From Spongiactinospora sp. TRM90649 (GTDB lineage: Bacteria > Actinomycetota > Actinomycetes > Streptosporangiales > Streptosporangiaceae), in the NCBI RefSeq assembly GCF_029382225.1, contig NZ_JARLTC010000031.1:62001-126000 (forward strand): a stretch of DNA of 64,000 bases. Direction: 5' to 3'. The notes beneath the pieces are model-generated. The model saw nothing but the letters and a program-made list of their open reading frames with translations. It was not told where the DNA came from and did no database searches. Position 1 is the stretch's first letter. Every line of letters starts with the position of its first letter. Of this stretch, positions 1 to 9,258 are shown in pieces. The position numbers were made by a program, and so were the translations under genes.

Positions 1-483
1 GTGGTCGTCGCACTGCTCACCGGCGTCACCGCCATCGACGAGTATCTGCCGATGCTGGCCGAGGGAACCGGGATCGCGCTCGCGGCGGTGCCCCTGCTGG
101 TGCTGCTGACCGACGTGGGCGCGGTCGTGGGCGGCTGGCTGGCGGGTCGGGGCGTGCGCAGGCTCGTGCCGGTCCTGGCCCTGGGCGCGGTGTGCCTGGC
201 GGCCGGGGCGGCGGCCGGTACGCCCGGGTTCGTGCTCGTCGGCGTGGCCTTCGGCGTCTTCCACTGGTCGATGGCGGCGGCCGACGCGCGGCTCCAGGAA
301 CGGGTCCGCGACCGGTCCCGGGCGACCGTCACCTCCATGGCCGGGTTCGGCGCGGAGGTGGTGGCGGTGCTGGTCTTCGGCCTCTACGGCCTGGCCTCGG
401 CCTGGGCGCGGCCGTGGGAGATCTTCCTGGTGGCGGCCGTGGCGTACCTGCCGATCGCCCTCGCCCTGCGGAGGACCCGATGA
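1..483 (+). CDS. MFS transporter, C-terminal part (5' end outside window)
   Basis: The visible 160 residues are almost wholly hydrophobic, with five or six membrane-spanning segments separated by short basic loops such as the GRGVRR stretch near residues 49-54, as in the C-terminal half of a major facilitator superfamily exporter. MFS proteins have about 400 residues, so the gene must begin before the window; the GTG at its first base is probably internal. The stop lies 6 bases from the stop of the convergent regulator on the other strand. Substrate cannot be told. The MFS assignment rests on membrane topology and loop pattern, not on a diagnostic motif. Confidence 0.75.
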   Translation: MVVALLTGVTAIDEYLPMLAEGTGIALAAVPLLVLLTDVGAVVGGWLAGRGVRRLVPVLALGAVCLAAGAAAGTPGFVLVGVAFGVFHWSMAAADARLQERVRDRSRATVTSMAGFGAEVVAVLVFGLYGLASAWARPWEIFLVAAVAYLPIALALRRTR

Positions 484-489
484 GCGGGC

Positions 490-3021
490 TCACTCGTCGA
501 AGCCGAGGGCCTCCGCGAGGGCCGCGCGGTCGTTGACGCCGGTGCGGTCGTAGACCGCGCAGAGCGTGTTGGCGACCGTCCTGACCGACACCACCAGCCG
601 CTCGGCGATGGCCCGGTTGGTCAGGCCCTGCGCGGCGAGCATCGCCACCTGGCGCTGGCGGGGTGTCAGCTCGGGAAGCTCCAGGCCGATGATCGCGGGA
701 GTGCGGGCGCCCTGGCAGCGCCGGGCCAGCGCGCTCGCCCGGGTCGCGGCGGCCCGCGCCAGGCGGGGCCTGCCCGCCTCCCGGTGCCGGGACGCGGCCT
801 GGGCCGCCGCCTCGGCCGCGTGCAGCAGCATGCCCAGCTCCTCGAAGGAGTCGGACACGTCGTCGAGTTCGCCGCCGGTCTCGGCGGCGGCGTGGCGCAC
901 GAACAGGGCGACGAGCGGGCCGTCCACGTCGAGCGCGGCCAGCTTCGCCGCCACCAGCCCGCCGTGCCCGAGCCGCACCACGTCGTGCAGCGCGAACGGG
1001 GCGTAGCACCGCAGGGTGGACTCGGCGAGCCGGAGCGCGGTCGCGACCGCCCCGGGCACGTCGCCCCTGGCGGCGCGGGTCCACACCCGGGCAGAGCGCA
1101 GCGGGAACACCACGTGCGGGCCGATCGGCAGGGTGATCCGCTCGGCCCGCTCAAGGGTCTCCTCGGCCGCGTCGGCGTCGCCGAGCAGGGCGTGCGCGTG
1201 CGCCAGCTCGCTCATGCACTGCCCGGCCAGCAGGCCGCGCGGCGGCAGACCGGCGGCGGCCTGGCCGGAGGCGTCGACGGCGTCGGCGACGCGCCCGCGC
1301 AGCCGCAGGATCTGCGCCCGCCGCGAGCCGAACTGCGGCAGGGGGCGTTTCCACCCGCCGCGCCCGGCGTCGGCCTCGGCGCGGCCGTCCACGGCGAGCC
1401 GTTCGGCGGCGGCCAGGTCGCCGGTGAGCAGGGCGGCCTGCACCGCCGTGTCGACCAGCGCGGAGGTCACGCCGTCGCGGGAGTCGGGCTCCTCGGCGAG
1501 CACGGCCAGCGTGGCGTCCACGACGGCCAGGCACGCCGTGGCCCGCCCCTCGCCGAGCAGCACCGCGGCCTCGGTCGTGCCGTTGCCGTACAGCGCCCTG
1601 GGGCCGAGCGGGCCCAGCTCCCGCGCCCGGCTCAGCAGCGCGCGGGCGGCGCGCACGTCACCGGCGGCGCTCTCCACCGTGGCCCGCATCGACATCACGT
1701 TCTGGTGGGCGTCGACGTCGCCCGGCGGCAGCGGGATCTCGCGGAGCAGCGCCCGCGCCTGATCGACCCGGCCGATGCCCCACATCAGGTTGAGCGCCCG
1801 CATCAGGCCGCAGTCGGCGCGGGTGGAGTCGTCGAGGTCACGTTCCCAGGCGGCGGCGTAGACCTCCTCGGCCTCCTGGTGGCGGTCGCTGTAGGCGAGC
1901 ACCGCGCCCAGCTTGGGCAGCGCCCGGACCGCTCCGGCGTCCACGGCCGCGCGCGCCAGGCGCTCGGCGAGGTCGAGGTCGTGCAGGGACCTGGCCATGT
2001 CGCACGCGGCGAGCAGCAGGTGCGGGTCGCCGGGGGCTTCGCCGTCCATCCGCCACACGGCGACGCGCAGCAGGTCTTCGCGGCGCCTGGCGCCGAGCAC
2101 CGTGACGGCCTCGGCGAGGGTCCGGGCGCGCTGCCGCGCCCGGGGCGGCGCGCACCCGGACCTGACCATCTCGCCGTACAGGGGATGCGCCACGCGCGCC
2201 TGTTCCCTGCCGCCCTCGGAGCGGACCGTGACCATGCCGCGTTCACGGAGTGTCCGGACGGCGGGCGTGCTGGTCAGCGCGGCCAGCAGCGCCACGCTCA
2301 GCGGCTCGCCGAAGGCCAGCAGTTCCAGCGCGGCCCGCTCGCCGGGGGACAGGGCCGCGACCCGGGCCGCGACGGCGTCGCGCAGTGAGGCGGCCGGAGG
2401 GGGGCCGTGCCAGCTCCACACGCCGCGCACCCGCGACAGCGCCTCCGACCTGGCCAGCTCGCGCAGGTGCAGCGGGTTGCCCTGGGCCGCGCGCAGCAGC
2501 AGCGCGGCGGTGGCGGGCTCGATCGCGCCGCCAAGCCCGCGCGCCAGCAGCGGCATCGCCTCGGTGTGCGGCAGCGGGGGTAACTCCAGGAGCGGGAACA
2601 GGCCGTCCTTCCACAGCGAGCGGACGGCGTCGGGCGGGCCGTCGGCGGAGGCGACCGTCACGATCACCCGCGCCGTGCGGCTCGCCGCGATCGTGCGCAC
2701 CAGCGCGGCCGAGGCCGGGTCGAGCAGGTGCGCGTCGTCCACGACGAGCACCGGCGCCTTGATGGTGGCGGCGGCCCAGCCCAGCGGGTTGCCGACGGGG
2801 GGCTGCGCGGCCGGCAGCAGATGGGCGAAGGCCCCGAGCGGGATGCGCGAGGCGGCGTGGCAGCCGCGCACCCTGGCCACGCCGGACAGGCCGCGCAGGG
2901 CGCGGGTCACCACCCGGCTCTTGCCCACGCCCGGCGGACCCGCCAGGACAAGCCCGGCCTCCGCCGACCCGATTTGCGCCAGCGCCTCGGTACGGCCGGT
3001 GAACGGCCACGGGTTCACCAC
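490..3021 (-). CDS. Large ATPase-type LuxR-family transcriptional regulator
   Basis: A protein of about 843 residues with the architecture of LAL-type regulators: an N-terminal P-loop ATPase with Walker A GPPGVGKSR near residue 30 and Walker B VLVVDDAH near residue 90, a long alpha-helical TPR-like middle, and a C-terminal LuxR helix-turn-helix (LTPRQRQVAMLAAQGLTNRA). The family binds ATP and controls catabolic or secondary-metabolite genes. I chose the tandem GTG codons at 3018-3021 because the ATPase domain starts directly after them; the frame stays open upstream but reads as non-coding sequence overlapping the divergent gene. No clear Shine-Dalgarno is seen, so a leaderless start is possible. 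It is divergent from the secreted propeller protein, a possible target. Confidence 0.88.
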   Translation of the reverse strand: MVNPWPFTGRTEALAQIGSAEAGLVLAGPPGVGKSRVVTRALRGLSGVARVRGCHAASRIPLGAFAHLLPAAQPPVGNPLGWAAATIKAPVLVVDDAHLLDPASAALVRTIAASRTARVIVTVASADGPPDAVRSLWKDGLFPLLELPPLPHTEAMPLLARGLGGAIEPATAALLLRAAQGNPLHLRELARSEALSRVRGVWSWHGPPPAASLRDAVAARVAALSPGERAALELLAFGEPLSVALLAALTSTPAVRTLRERGMVTVRSEGGREQARVAHPLYGEMVRSGCAPPRARQRARTLAEAVTVLGARRREDLLRVAVWRMDGEAPGDPHLLLAACDMARSLHDLDLAERLARAAVDAGAVRALPKLGAVLAYSDRHQEAEEVYAAAWERDLDDSTRADCGLMRALNLMWGIGRVDQARALLREIPLPPGDVDAHQNVMSMRATVESAAGDVRAARALLSRARELGPLGPRALYGNGTTEAAVLLGEGRATACLAVVDATLAVLAEEPDSRDGVTSALVDTAVQAALLTGDLAAAERLAVDGRAEADAGRGGWKRPLPQFGSRRAQILRLRGRVADAVDASGQAAAGLPPRGLLAGQCMSELAHAHALLGDADAAEETLERAERITLPIGPHVVFPLRSARVWTRAARGDVPGAVATALRLAESTLRCYAPFALHDVVRLGHGGLVAAKLAALDVDGPLVALFVRHAAAETGGELDDVSDSFEELGMLLHAAEAAAQAASRHREAGRPRLARAAATRASALARRCQGARTPAIIGLELPELTPRQRQVAMLAAQGLTNRAIAERLVVSVRTVANTLCAVYDRTGVNDRAALAEALGFDE

Positions 3022-3168
3022 GGTTGAAAGGCTATGTGAGTAGCCGACATCGTGCGAGGGTGTGACCGGCGTGGATCGCGCTGTGTCATCTGAATCGTGA
3101 GGGATAGTCTCCGACAGATGGTGTATATGGGTCTTCCGTGACTCGCAGTGAAGAGACACAGTAAAGCC

Positions 3169-4074
3169 ATGAGACGTCTTCTCATCCTGCTGTTCGCACT
3201 GCTGCTCGGCGTCATCGCGGTACCCGCGCACGCGCAGGCGGGTCCCGTGACGTCCTTCGAACTGCCCCCCGGGTTCCAGCCGGAGGGCATCGCGGCGGGT
3301 CCGGGGCCGGTGGCCTACTTCGGGTCGCGGGCCACCGGCGCCATCTACCGCGCCGATCTCAGGACCGGCGAAGGGAGCGTCATCGCCCAGGGAACGGGCA
3401 CGTCGTCGCTCGGCATGAAGACCGACCACCGGGGCCGCCTCTTCGTGGCCGGTGGACCCGGGGCCGACGGCAAGGTCTACGAAACGGCCACCGGCCGCCT
3501 GCTGGCGAGCTACCGCCTGGTCGAGGGCCCTGCGATGATCAACGACGTGCTGGTCACCCGTGACGCGGCCTACTTCACCGACTCCACCAACCCCGCGCTG
3601 TACAAGCTGCCGCTCGGCCGCAAGGGCGAACTGCCCGCGGCCCCGGTGCGGATCCCGCTGTCCGGCGACATCGTCTACGGGCCCGGGTTCAACGCCAACG
3701 GAATCACCCCGACACCCGACGGCCGGGCGCTGCTGGTCGTGCAGTCCAACACCGCCAAACTGTTCCGGGTCGATCCGGCGACCGGCGCCGCCACCGCGGT
3801 CGATCTCGGTGGCGAGGCGCTGACCGCCGGGGACGGCCTGCTGCTGTCCGGCCGCACCCTCTACGCGGTGCAGAACCGCCTCAACACCGTGGCCGTCTTC
3901 ACCGTGGCCAGGGACGGCAGGGCCGCCAAGCTCGTGGAGCGGCGCACCGACCCCCGGTTCGACGTCCCGACCACCGTGGCCGCCTACGGCAAGCTGCTCT
4001 ACCTGCCCAACGCCCGCTTCTCCACCCCGCCCACGCCCACCACGACTTACACGGTGGTCGGTATACCGCGCTGA
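3169..4074 (+). CDS. Secreted SMP-30/gluconolactonase-like beta-propeller protein
   Basis: The first 24 residues form a Sec signal peptide: MRR, a leucine-rich core, and an AHAQA cleavage region. The mature part is a run of short beta-blade repeats (for example NDVLVTRDAAYFTDS and the NGITPTPDG turn) typical of six-bladed SMP-30/gluconolactonase-like propellers. Actinobacterial relatives are often labelled superoxide dismutase, but no metal site for that activity is visible. I chose ATG 3169 over GTG 3148 because it places the signal peptide at the N-terminus. It is divergent from a LuxR-type regulator. Substrate unknown; a lactonase or sugar-binding role is only possible by fold. Confidence 0.8.
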   Translation: MRRLLILLFALLLGVIAVPAHAQAGPVTSFELPPGFQPEGIAAGPGPVAYFGSRATGAIYRADLRTGEGSVIAQGTGTSSLGMKTDHRGRLFVAGGPGADGKVYETATGRLLASYRLVEGPAMINDVLVTRDAAYFTDSTNPALYKLPLGRKGELPAAPVRIPLSGDIVYGPGFNANGITPTPDGRALLVVQSNTAKLFRVDPATGAATAVDLGGEALTAGDGLLLSGRTLYAVQNRLNTVAVFTVARDGRAAKLVERRTDPRFDVPTTVAAYGKLLYLPNARFSTPPTPTTTYTVVGIPR

Positions 4075-4164
4075 GCTTGTGAGAGGAACGCAAGAGCCGG
4101 TCCGTACGCTCGTTCGCGCTGGTGACACCAACGGGCTGATACCCGACGAACGAGGAGAAAGCAC

Positions 4165-4188
4165 ATGCGCGGTACCCGCGTGACCTGA
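4165..4188 (+). other. Seven-codon mini-ORF behind a strong ribosome binding site
   Basis: The intergenic stretch 4075-4297 holds a purine-rich AGGAGAAA followed 5 bases later by ATG and seven codons (MRGTRVT) ending in TGA. Nothing on the same strand follows that could be controlled by it, since the next gene is convergent. It may be a decayed gene start or a translated leader of a lost gene. Nothing else is recognised in this gap apart from the hairpin at 4238-4266. Confidence 0.2.
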
Positions 4189-4237
4189 CCGGCCATGCCC
4201 AGTGAGACGACATCCCCGCCAGAGGAATCCATCAAGT

Positions 4238-4266
4238 GCGGGCGCGGGCCCCGGGTCCGCGCCCGC
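4238..4266. terminator. GC-rich hairpin between convergent genes
   Basis: A perfect 10-bp inverted repeat (GCGGGCGCGG / CCGCGCCCGC) with a 9-base loop lies just beyond the stop of the DUF5925 ATPase (other strand) and downstream of the secreted propeller protein. There is no T-tract, which is usual for actinomycete terminators. Probably acts for both strands. Confidence 0.55.
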
Positions 4267-4297
4267 CCCACGAGCACGAACCCGGGGACCGCGCGGC

Positions 4298-5500
4298 TCA
4301 CAGATAGAGCCCGGTGGACTCCTGGCTCTGCGCCGCGGGCAGGGCGCGGCCGGCGCGCAGGGCGTACAGCTCGGCGAGGGTCGCGCCGTCGTGGCCGATG
4401 CCGTTGCCGGAGCCCAGCCAGGCCCTCGCCTCGTCGCGGGACAGCGGGCCGACCTCGATCCTGGCCAGGCAGCGGCCCGGGCGGACCACGGCCGGGTGCA
4501 GACTCGACAGGTCCTCGTTCGTGGTGATCGCCACGAGCACGTCGCGGCCCTGCCCGAGCAGGCCGTCGGTCAGGTTGAGCAGCCGGGACAGGCCCTGGCC
4601 GCTCGCCTCCTTGGCCCCCGCCCGGATCAGCTCGTCACAGTCCTCCAGCACCAGCAGCCGCCAGCGCCCCCGCTCGTCGCCGGCCGCGTCGGCCGCGTCG
4701 GGTGTGTCGAAGCCGACGGCGACCTCCATCAGGTAGCCCGGGTCGTGGAACAGCCGCTCCGGGTCGAGCACACAGTCGACCTGGCACCACTCCCGCCACT
4801 CGCGGGCCAGGCTGCGCAGCAGGGTGGTCTTGCCGGTGCCCGGCTCGCCGTGCAGCAACAGCAGGCGGCCGTTCACGTCGTCGCGGGTCAGGCGCATCAG
4901 CCGGTCGATCCCGCCGCTCGCCGCGCGGTTGTAGTTGCGGGAGATGTCCGCCCACGGCATCGCCGTGATCTGACGCTCCCGGCGTCGCCCGCCGCGTTCG
5001 GTGCGCCACCAGAAGCCCATCTCCACGTGGGCCGACTCGATGCCGGGGGCCGCCGCGTCGCGGACGGTCTCGGCGATCACGGCCTGGGCCAGCTCGTCGC
5101 TGACCGCGGACACGTGGACGGTGGCCGAGCGGTCGCGCCAGCGGACCACCCGGAGCGTCCAGCCCTCGCCCTGGATCAGGCGGGAGTCGCGGCCGTCCTC
5201 CTCGCGGGCCGCACGCACCACCTGCCCGCTCTCGGGCATCAGCGGAGCGTCGGGCCGCACGCGTTCCACCGTGGCCGTGCGCGACCAGGGCTCGCTACCC
5301 GTGGCGAACGGGGACAGCGCGAGCGCGTCGATCACGTCGAGGGGGGAGTCGCCGTCGTCCAGCCACAGGTTCATGGGCAGGCCGGGAGCGGCCTGCGCGG
5401 GCTTGCCGTCACCGGACGGCCGGGTGAAGCGGACGTCCTTCACGACCGAACCCCTGTCGTCCGGCCAGTGCGCGTCCGTCTGAGAAAGGTTCGCCGACAT
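4298..5500 (-). CDS. AAA-type ATPase with DUF5925 domain
   Basis: A 400-residue protein. The N-terminal 190 residues match the actinobacterial DUF5925 domain as I recall it. The rest is an AAA+ module: Walker A GEPGTGKTT near residue 218, Walker B LLVLEDCDE, a sensor-1 region (ITTNEDLSSLHPAVVRPGR) and the C-terminal lid. The VVRPGR arginine is typical of classical AAA ATPases. No membrane segment or signal peptide is seen, so it is cytoplasmic. Substrate unknown; AAA proteins of this kind usually remodel other proteins. The ATG at 5500 opens the conserved part. It faces divergently from the F420-type oxidoreductase. Confidence 0.85.
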   Translation of the reverse strand: MSANLSQTDAHWPDDRGSVVKDVRFTRPSGDGKPAQAAPGLPMNLWLDDGDSPLDVIDALALSPFATGSEPWSRTATVERVRPDAPLMPESGQVVRAAREEDGRDSRLIQGEGWTLRVVRWRDRSATVHVSAVSDELAQAVIAETVRDAAAPGIESAHVEMGFWWRTERGGRRRERQITAMPWADISRNYNRAASGGIDRLMRLTRDDVNGRLLLLHGEPGTGKTTLLRSLAREWREWCQVDCVLDPERLFHDPGYLMEVAVGFDTPDAADAAGDERGRWRLLVLEDCDELIRAGAKEASGQGLSRLLNLTDGLLGQGRDVLVAITTNEDLSSLHPAVVRPGRCLARIEVGPLSRDEARAWLGSGNGIGHDGATLAELYALRAGRALPAAQSQESTGLYL

Positions 5501-5619
5501 GCGTTCAATGATCTGAGGCGGCGGGCCCTGTGTCGAAAGGTTTTCCAGGGCCGTCTGTGTCGATGGCGCGCGGGATAGATTCTGATGGGGCGCGTGCGTG
5601 CGCCCGCAAAGGGGGACAG

Positions 5620-6510
5620 ATGAACATCGGACGCATCGGGGCGTGGCAGGCCTTCGCGTCGGCCTCGGCGCCCGCCGTACGCCGGGCCAGTGCGGAGATC
5701 GAGCGGCTCGGCTACAGCACGCTGTGGGCCGGCGAGTCGCCGACCGGCAGGGAGGCGTTCAGCAACGCGGCCATCATGCTGGGGGCCACCGAGCACGTCA
5801 CGGTGGCGACGGGGATCGCCAACCTGTGGGCCCGTGACGCCACCGCCATGGCCGCGGGGGCGGAAGGGCTGGGCGAGGCGTACCCCGGCCGGTTCGTCCT
5901 CGGCGTCGGGGTGAGCCACGCGCTCCTGGCCTCCTGGCGCGGCCACGACTACACCCGCCCCCTGACGGTGACCGCCGGATACCTGGAGGCGATGAGCAAG
6001 GCCCGGGAGAACCTCGACGTCCACGCCGACCCTCCGGTGCCCACGGTGCTGGCCGCGCTGCGCACCCGGATGCTCGAACTGGCCAGAGACCTCACCGCCG
6101 GGGCGCACAGCTACTTCGTCCCGCCCGAGCACACCGCGCGGGCCAGGGCGGTCCTCGGCCCCGGCAAGCTGCTGGCGCCCGAGCAGGCGATCGTCATCGA
6201 GACCGACCCGTCGGCCGCGAGGCGGACCGCGCGCGCCCACATGGAGATCTACCTGGGGCTGCCCAACTACGTCAACGCGCTGCGGGAGCTCGGATTCGAC
6301 GAGGACGACCTGTCCGACGGCGGCAGCGACCGGCTGGTCGACTCCATCGTCGCCTGGGGCGACGCCGAGACCGTCGCCACCCGGATCCACGCGCACCTCG
6401 ACGCCGGAGCCGACCACGTCGCGGTCCAGGCGCTGCCCGGCGACGTGAGCCGCGCCACCGCGCAGCTCGCCGAGCTGGCCCCTGCGCTCGGGCTGACCCC
6501 CCGGGGCTGA
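5620..6510 (+). CDS. LLM-class F420-dependent oxidoreductase
   Basis: A 296-residue luciferase-like monooxygenase-fold protein of the actinobacterial F420-dependent type (TIGR03620-like). Supporting features: the N-terminal MNIGRIGAW beta strand, IERLGYSTLWAGES, ATGIANLWARD and the FVLGVGVSH motif that lines the flavin/F420 pocket. Such enzymes move a hydride between F420H2 and varied substrates. The ATG at 5620 follows AAAGGGGG at good spacing; the frame is open further upstream without homology-like sequence. It lies 2 bases before a PPOX-class F420 protein, so the two are almost certainly one operon. Substrate unknown. Confidence 0.88.
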   Translation: MNIGRIGAWQAFASASAPAVRRASAEIERLGYSTLWAGESPTGREAFSNAAIMLGATEHVTVATGIANLWARDATAMAAGAEGLGEAYPGRFVLGVGVSHALLASWRGHDYTRPLTVTAGYLEAMSKARENLDVHADPPVPTVLAALRTRMLELARDLTAGAHSYFVPPEHTARARAVLGPGKLLAPEQAIVIETDPSAARRTARAHMEIYLGLPNYVNALRELGFDEDDLSDGGSDRLVDSIVAWGDAETVATRIHAHLDAGADHVAVQALPGDVSRATAQLAELAPALGLTPRG

Positions 6511-6512
6511 GC

Positions 6513-6917
6513 GTGGACCCCGGCCGGGCCCGGGCGCTGTTCGCCGGGGCGCGGGTGGCGCGGCTGGCCACCGTACGCCCCGACGGCACGCCCCGGCTCG
6601 TGCCGGTGACCTTCGCGGTACGCGGCGACGTGATCGTGACCGCGGTCGACCACAAGCCGAAGACCACGACCGCGCTCGGCAGGCTCGCCGACATCGCGGC
6701 GAACCCCCGGGTCTGCCTGCTGGCCGACCACTACGACGACGACTGGGAGCGTCTGTGGTGGGCGCGCGCCGACGGGCCGGCCCGGGTGGTCGAGGGCGCG
6801 GCCGAGGAGAGGTCGTGGCTGGTGGAGAAGTACGCCCAGTACCGCGAGCGGCCCCCCGCGGGCCCGGCCGTGCTCGTCGAGGTCGGCCGCTGGTCCGGAT
6901 GGACGGCCGCGCGCTGA
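6513..6917 (+). CDS. PPOX-class F420-dependent oxidoreductase (TIGR03668-like)
   Basis: A 134-residue split beta-barrel flavin-fold protein. The pattern VARLATVRPDGTPRLVPVTFAV, followed by DHKPKTTT and the NPRVCLLADHYDDDW region, is that of the TIGR03668 group of F420-binding pyridoxamine-oxidase-like proteins. GTG at 6513 starts 2 bases after the stop of the LLM-class gene, implying translational coupling. The two products could share the cofactor or a pathway. Reaction unknown. Confidence 0.87.
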   Translation: MDPGRARALFAGARVARLATVRPDGTPRLVPVTFAVRGDVIVTAVDHKPKTTTALGRLADIAANPRVCLLADHYDDDWERLWWARADGPARVVEGAAEERSWLVEKYAQYRERPPAGPAVLVEVGRWSGWTAAR

Positions 6918-6993
6918 CATTCATACTGCGCCGGTGACCCGGACCGGGGAAGGATGTGCGGCGGACCCCCGGCCCCGGCGAAAGGATCAGGCC

Positions 6994-7120
6994 ATGCCCG
7001 GCCGCTACACGCGCCAGTCCCGCTACAGCGACCCAGGCCCGTACGCCGCGCTACTGACTGGAACGGCGCCCGCCGGGTGCTCCTCGACGCCGAGCTCGAC
7101 CCGGCGGGCGATCAATTCAC
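6994..7120 (+). pseudogene. Remnant of a transglutaminase-like gene (N-terminus joined to an internal piece)
   Basis: After AAAGGATCAGG, ATG 6994 opens MPGRYTRQSRYSDPGPYAAL, which resembles the N-terminus of an actinobacterial transglutaminase-like family (RYTRQSxYSDPGxxAxLL). In the next frame the text jumps to WNGARRVLLDAELDP, resembling the middle of the same family (WDGxRWVLVDAxLD). The family has about 250-300 residues, so most of the gene is missing and the remnant is out of frame. The comparison is from memory of the family, not a search. Confidence 0.4.
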
Positions 7121-7205
7121 ATTTCCACATGAAGGCGGAAAGTCCTGCTATTTCGCCTCCAGCTGGGCGGCGGGTCATGCGACGGTGCAGGTGGAGGTGG
7201 TTGTG

Positions 7206-9050
7206 ATGGCCACGATGCAGGAAGCGTTCGCCGAGGCCGCGAGGAGGTACGGCGTACCGGAGAGCGTTCTGCTCGCCGTGTCCTACATGGAGTCGCGCTG
7301 GGACTGCAACGGTGGCGATCCGAGCACCGCCGCCGGCTTCGGCCCCATGCATCTCACCGACGGAGCCGCGCGGGGCAGGTGGCGGCACCACCACCTCGAC
7401 GATGGCGAGGACCCCCGCGGCGACGGCTCCTACCCGCCGCCGTATCCCGCCGAGCCGATTGGACGGCACAACGACCTGCCCGGGTCCCGGCACACCCTGG
7501 AGCGTGCCGCGGAACTGACCGGCGAGAGCGTCGAACGCCTGCGTGCGGACCCGGCGGCCAACATCGACGGCGGCGCGGCGCTGCTGGCCGACTACCAGCG
7601 GGCCCTGGGCGCCCCGCCGAGCGCGGACCCCGCCGACTGGTACGGCGCGGTGGCGCGTTACTCGAGCGCCACGAACGAGGAGATCGCCGCGAAGTTCGCC
7701 GACGGGGTGTACGAGGTCATCCGCGCGGGTGCCACCCGGGTGACCGACACCGGAACGGAGGTGACACTGCCGCCTTCTCCTGAGGTGTACCCGTCCCGCT
7801 CCTGGCTGACCGGGCTGGGGCTGTCCCGCCTGGACGGCGCGGACGCTGTGGAGTGTCCGGACTCGATCGCCTGCGAGTGGATCCCCGCGCTCTACAGGAG
7901 AGTGCCGGAGGGCACGTACGGCAACTACGACTTCGCCGACCGTCCCACCAGTCAGACGATCCACTACATCGTCATCCACGACACGGAGGAGCTGTACGAC
8001 ACGACGCTCGGCCTCGTAAGCAACCCGGCCGTCAAGGCGAGCTGGCACTACACGCTGCGCTCGCACGACGGCCACCTCGCCCAGCACGTGCGCACCAGGG
8101 ACGTGGCCTGGCACGCCGGCAACTCCTATGTGAACAGCAAGGCCATAGGCCTGGAACACGAGGGCTTCCTGGCCACCGGCGGCACCTGGTACACCGAGGC
8201 GATGTACCGCACGTCCGCCGAGCTCGTGCGTTATCTGGCCGGCCGGTTCGGCATCCCGCTGGACCGCGCCCACATCCTCGGCCATGACAACGTGCCTGCC
8301 CTGCTGCCGGAGAAGGTCCAGAAGATGCACGAGGATCCGGGGCCGTACTGGGACTGGGCCCACTTCTTCGACCTGATGGGCGCCCCCCTCCACGCCGACG
8401 GCGATTCCGGCACGGCCACGGTCATGATCCTGCCGGACTACGACCGCAACCGCCCGGTCTACACCGGCTGTGACTCGGACCACCCCGACGCCACCTGCCC
8501 TGCGCACGGGTCGGCCTCGGTCTGGCTGCACACCGAGCCGCATGAGGAGTCGCCCCTGGTCAAGGACATCGGCAAGCACCCCACGGGTGATTCGACCTTC
8601 AGCGTGTACGACCACGCCGCCCGCGTCTCCACCGGGCAGCGTTTCGTCGTCGCCGAACGGCGGCCCGACTGGACGGCCATCTGGTACCTGGGTCAGAAGG
8701 CGTGGTTCCACGACCCGGGCTCCGCACCCGTGGCGGTGCCCAGCCGTACCCGGATCGCGACGCCCCGGCCCGGCCTGGAATCGGTCTCCGTGTACGGGCG
8801 TCCGTGCCCGGAACCCGCGGCCTACCCGGCGGACGTGGAGGTGCAGGCGCTGACCCCGCTGCAGTACACCTTCCCCGCCGGCCAGTCGTACACGGTCGGC
8901 CTCACCACGACCGGTGAGTATTACAAGGCGACGACCTTCGACACCACGTTGCATCGAGTGGTCCGAGGCACTCATGAGTACCACCAGATACAGTTCGGCC
9001 ACCGCGTGATGTTCGTCAAGAGCGAGGATGTCGTGGTGACCCAGACGTGA
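7206..9050 (+). CDS. Peptidoglycan amidase: lysozyme-like domain + N-acetylmuramoyl-L-alanine amidase + SH3-like tail
   Basis: A 614-residue protein. Residues 1-150 resemble a lytic transglycosylase-type domain (ESVLLAVSYMESRWD with the family glutamate, then AAGFGPMHLT). Residues 250-385 form an Amidase_2 (T7 lysozyme-like) domain: zinc ligands are likely His in YIVIHDTEE (about 257), His in ILGHDN (about 358) and Asp in HEDPGPYWD (about 376). The region after 400 has SH3-like blades (SVWLHTEP, FVVAERRPDWTAIWY). I chose ATG 7206 because AGGTGGAGG precedes it; GTG codons just upstream are alternatives. No signal peptide is visible, which is odd for a wall enzyme: lysis-type, autolysin or non-classical export are possible. 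Confidence 0.8.
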   Translation: MATMQEAFAEAARRYGVPESVLLAVSYMESRWDCNGGDPSTAAGFGPMHLTDGAARGRWRHHHLDDGEDPRGDGSYPPPYPAEPIGRHNDLPGSRHTLERAAELTGESVERLRADPAANIDGGAALLADYQRALGAPPSADPADWYGAVARYSSATNEEIAAKFADGVYEVIRAGATRVTDTGTEVTLPPSPEVYPSRSWLTGLGLSRLDGADAVECPDSIACEWIPALYRRVPEGTYGNYDFADRPTSQTIHYIVIHDTEELYDTTLGLVSNPAVKASWHYTLRSHDGHLAQHVRTRDVAWHAGNSYVNSKAIGLEHEGFLATGGTWYTEAMYRTSAELVRYLAGRFGIPLDRAHILGHDNVPALLPEKVQKMHEDPGPYWDWAHFFDLMGAPLHADGDSGTATVMILPDYDRNRPVYTGCDSDHPDATCPAHGSASVWLHTEPHEESPLVKDIGKHPTGDSTFSVYDHAARVSTGQRFVVAERRPDWTAIWYLGQKAWFHDPGSAPVAVPSRTRIATPRPGLESVSVYGRPCPEPAAYPADVEVQALTPLQYTFPAGQSYTVGLTTTGEYYKATTFDTTLHRVVRGTHEYHQIQFGHRVMFVKSEDVVVTQT

Positions 9051-9258
9051 GCGGCACGCGACGGTGGCGGCCACCGTCCAGGATCAGCGCGTCGCGACCT
9101 CCGTCCGGACCATCAGATTCGTCAGGTCCGTGTTTCCGGTGATCCGACCGTTGTGTCGCATCTGGCCCCGCGCGGCTTCCCGAGGGGGACGCCTGGGCGC
9201 ACATGGCGCTGGACACCGACCGCCTCGCCCCCGTTCGACCGGCGAGCACGCTTCGCTG

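Noticed and set aside
3022..3168. Longer N-terminus for the first LuxR-type regulator
   Set aside because: The open frame upstream of 3021 overlaps the start of the divergent secreted protein and has no regulator-like sequence.
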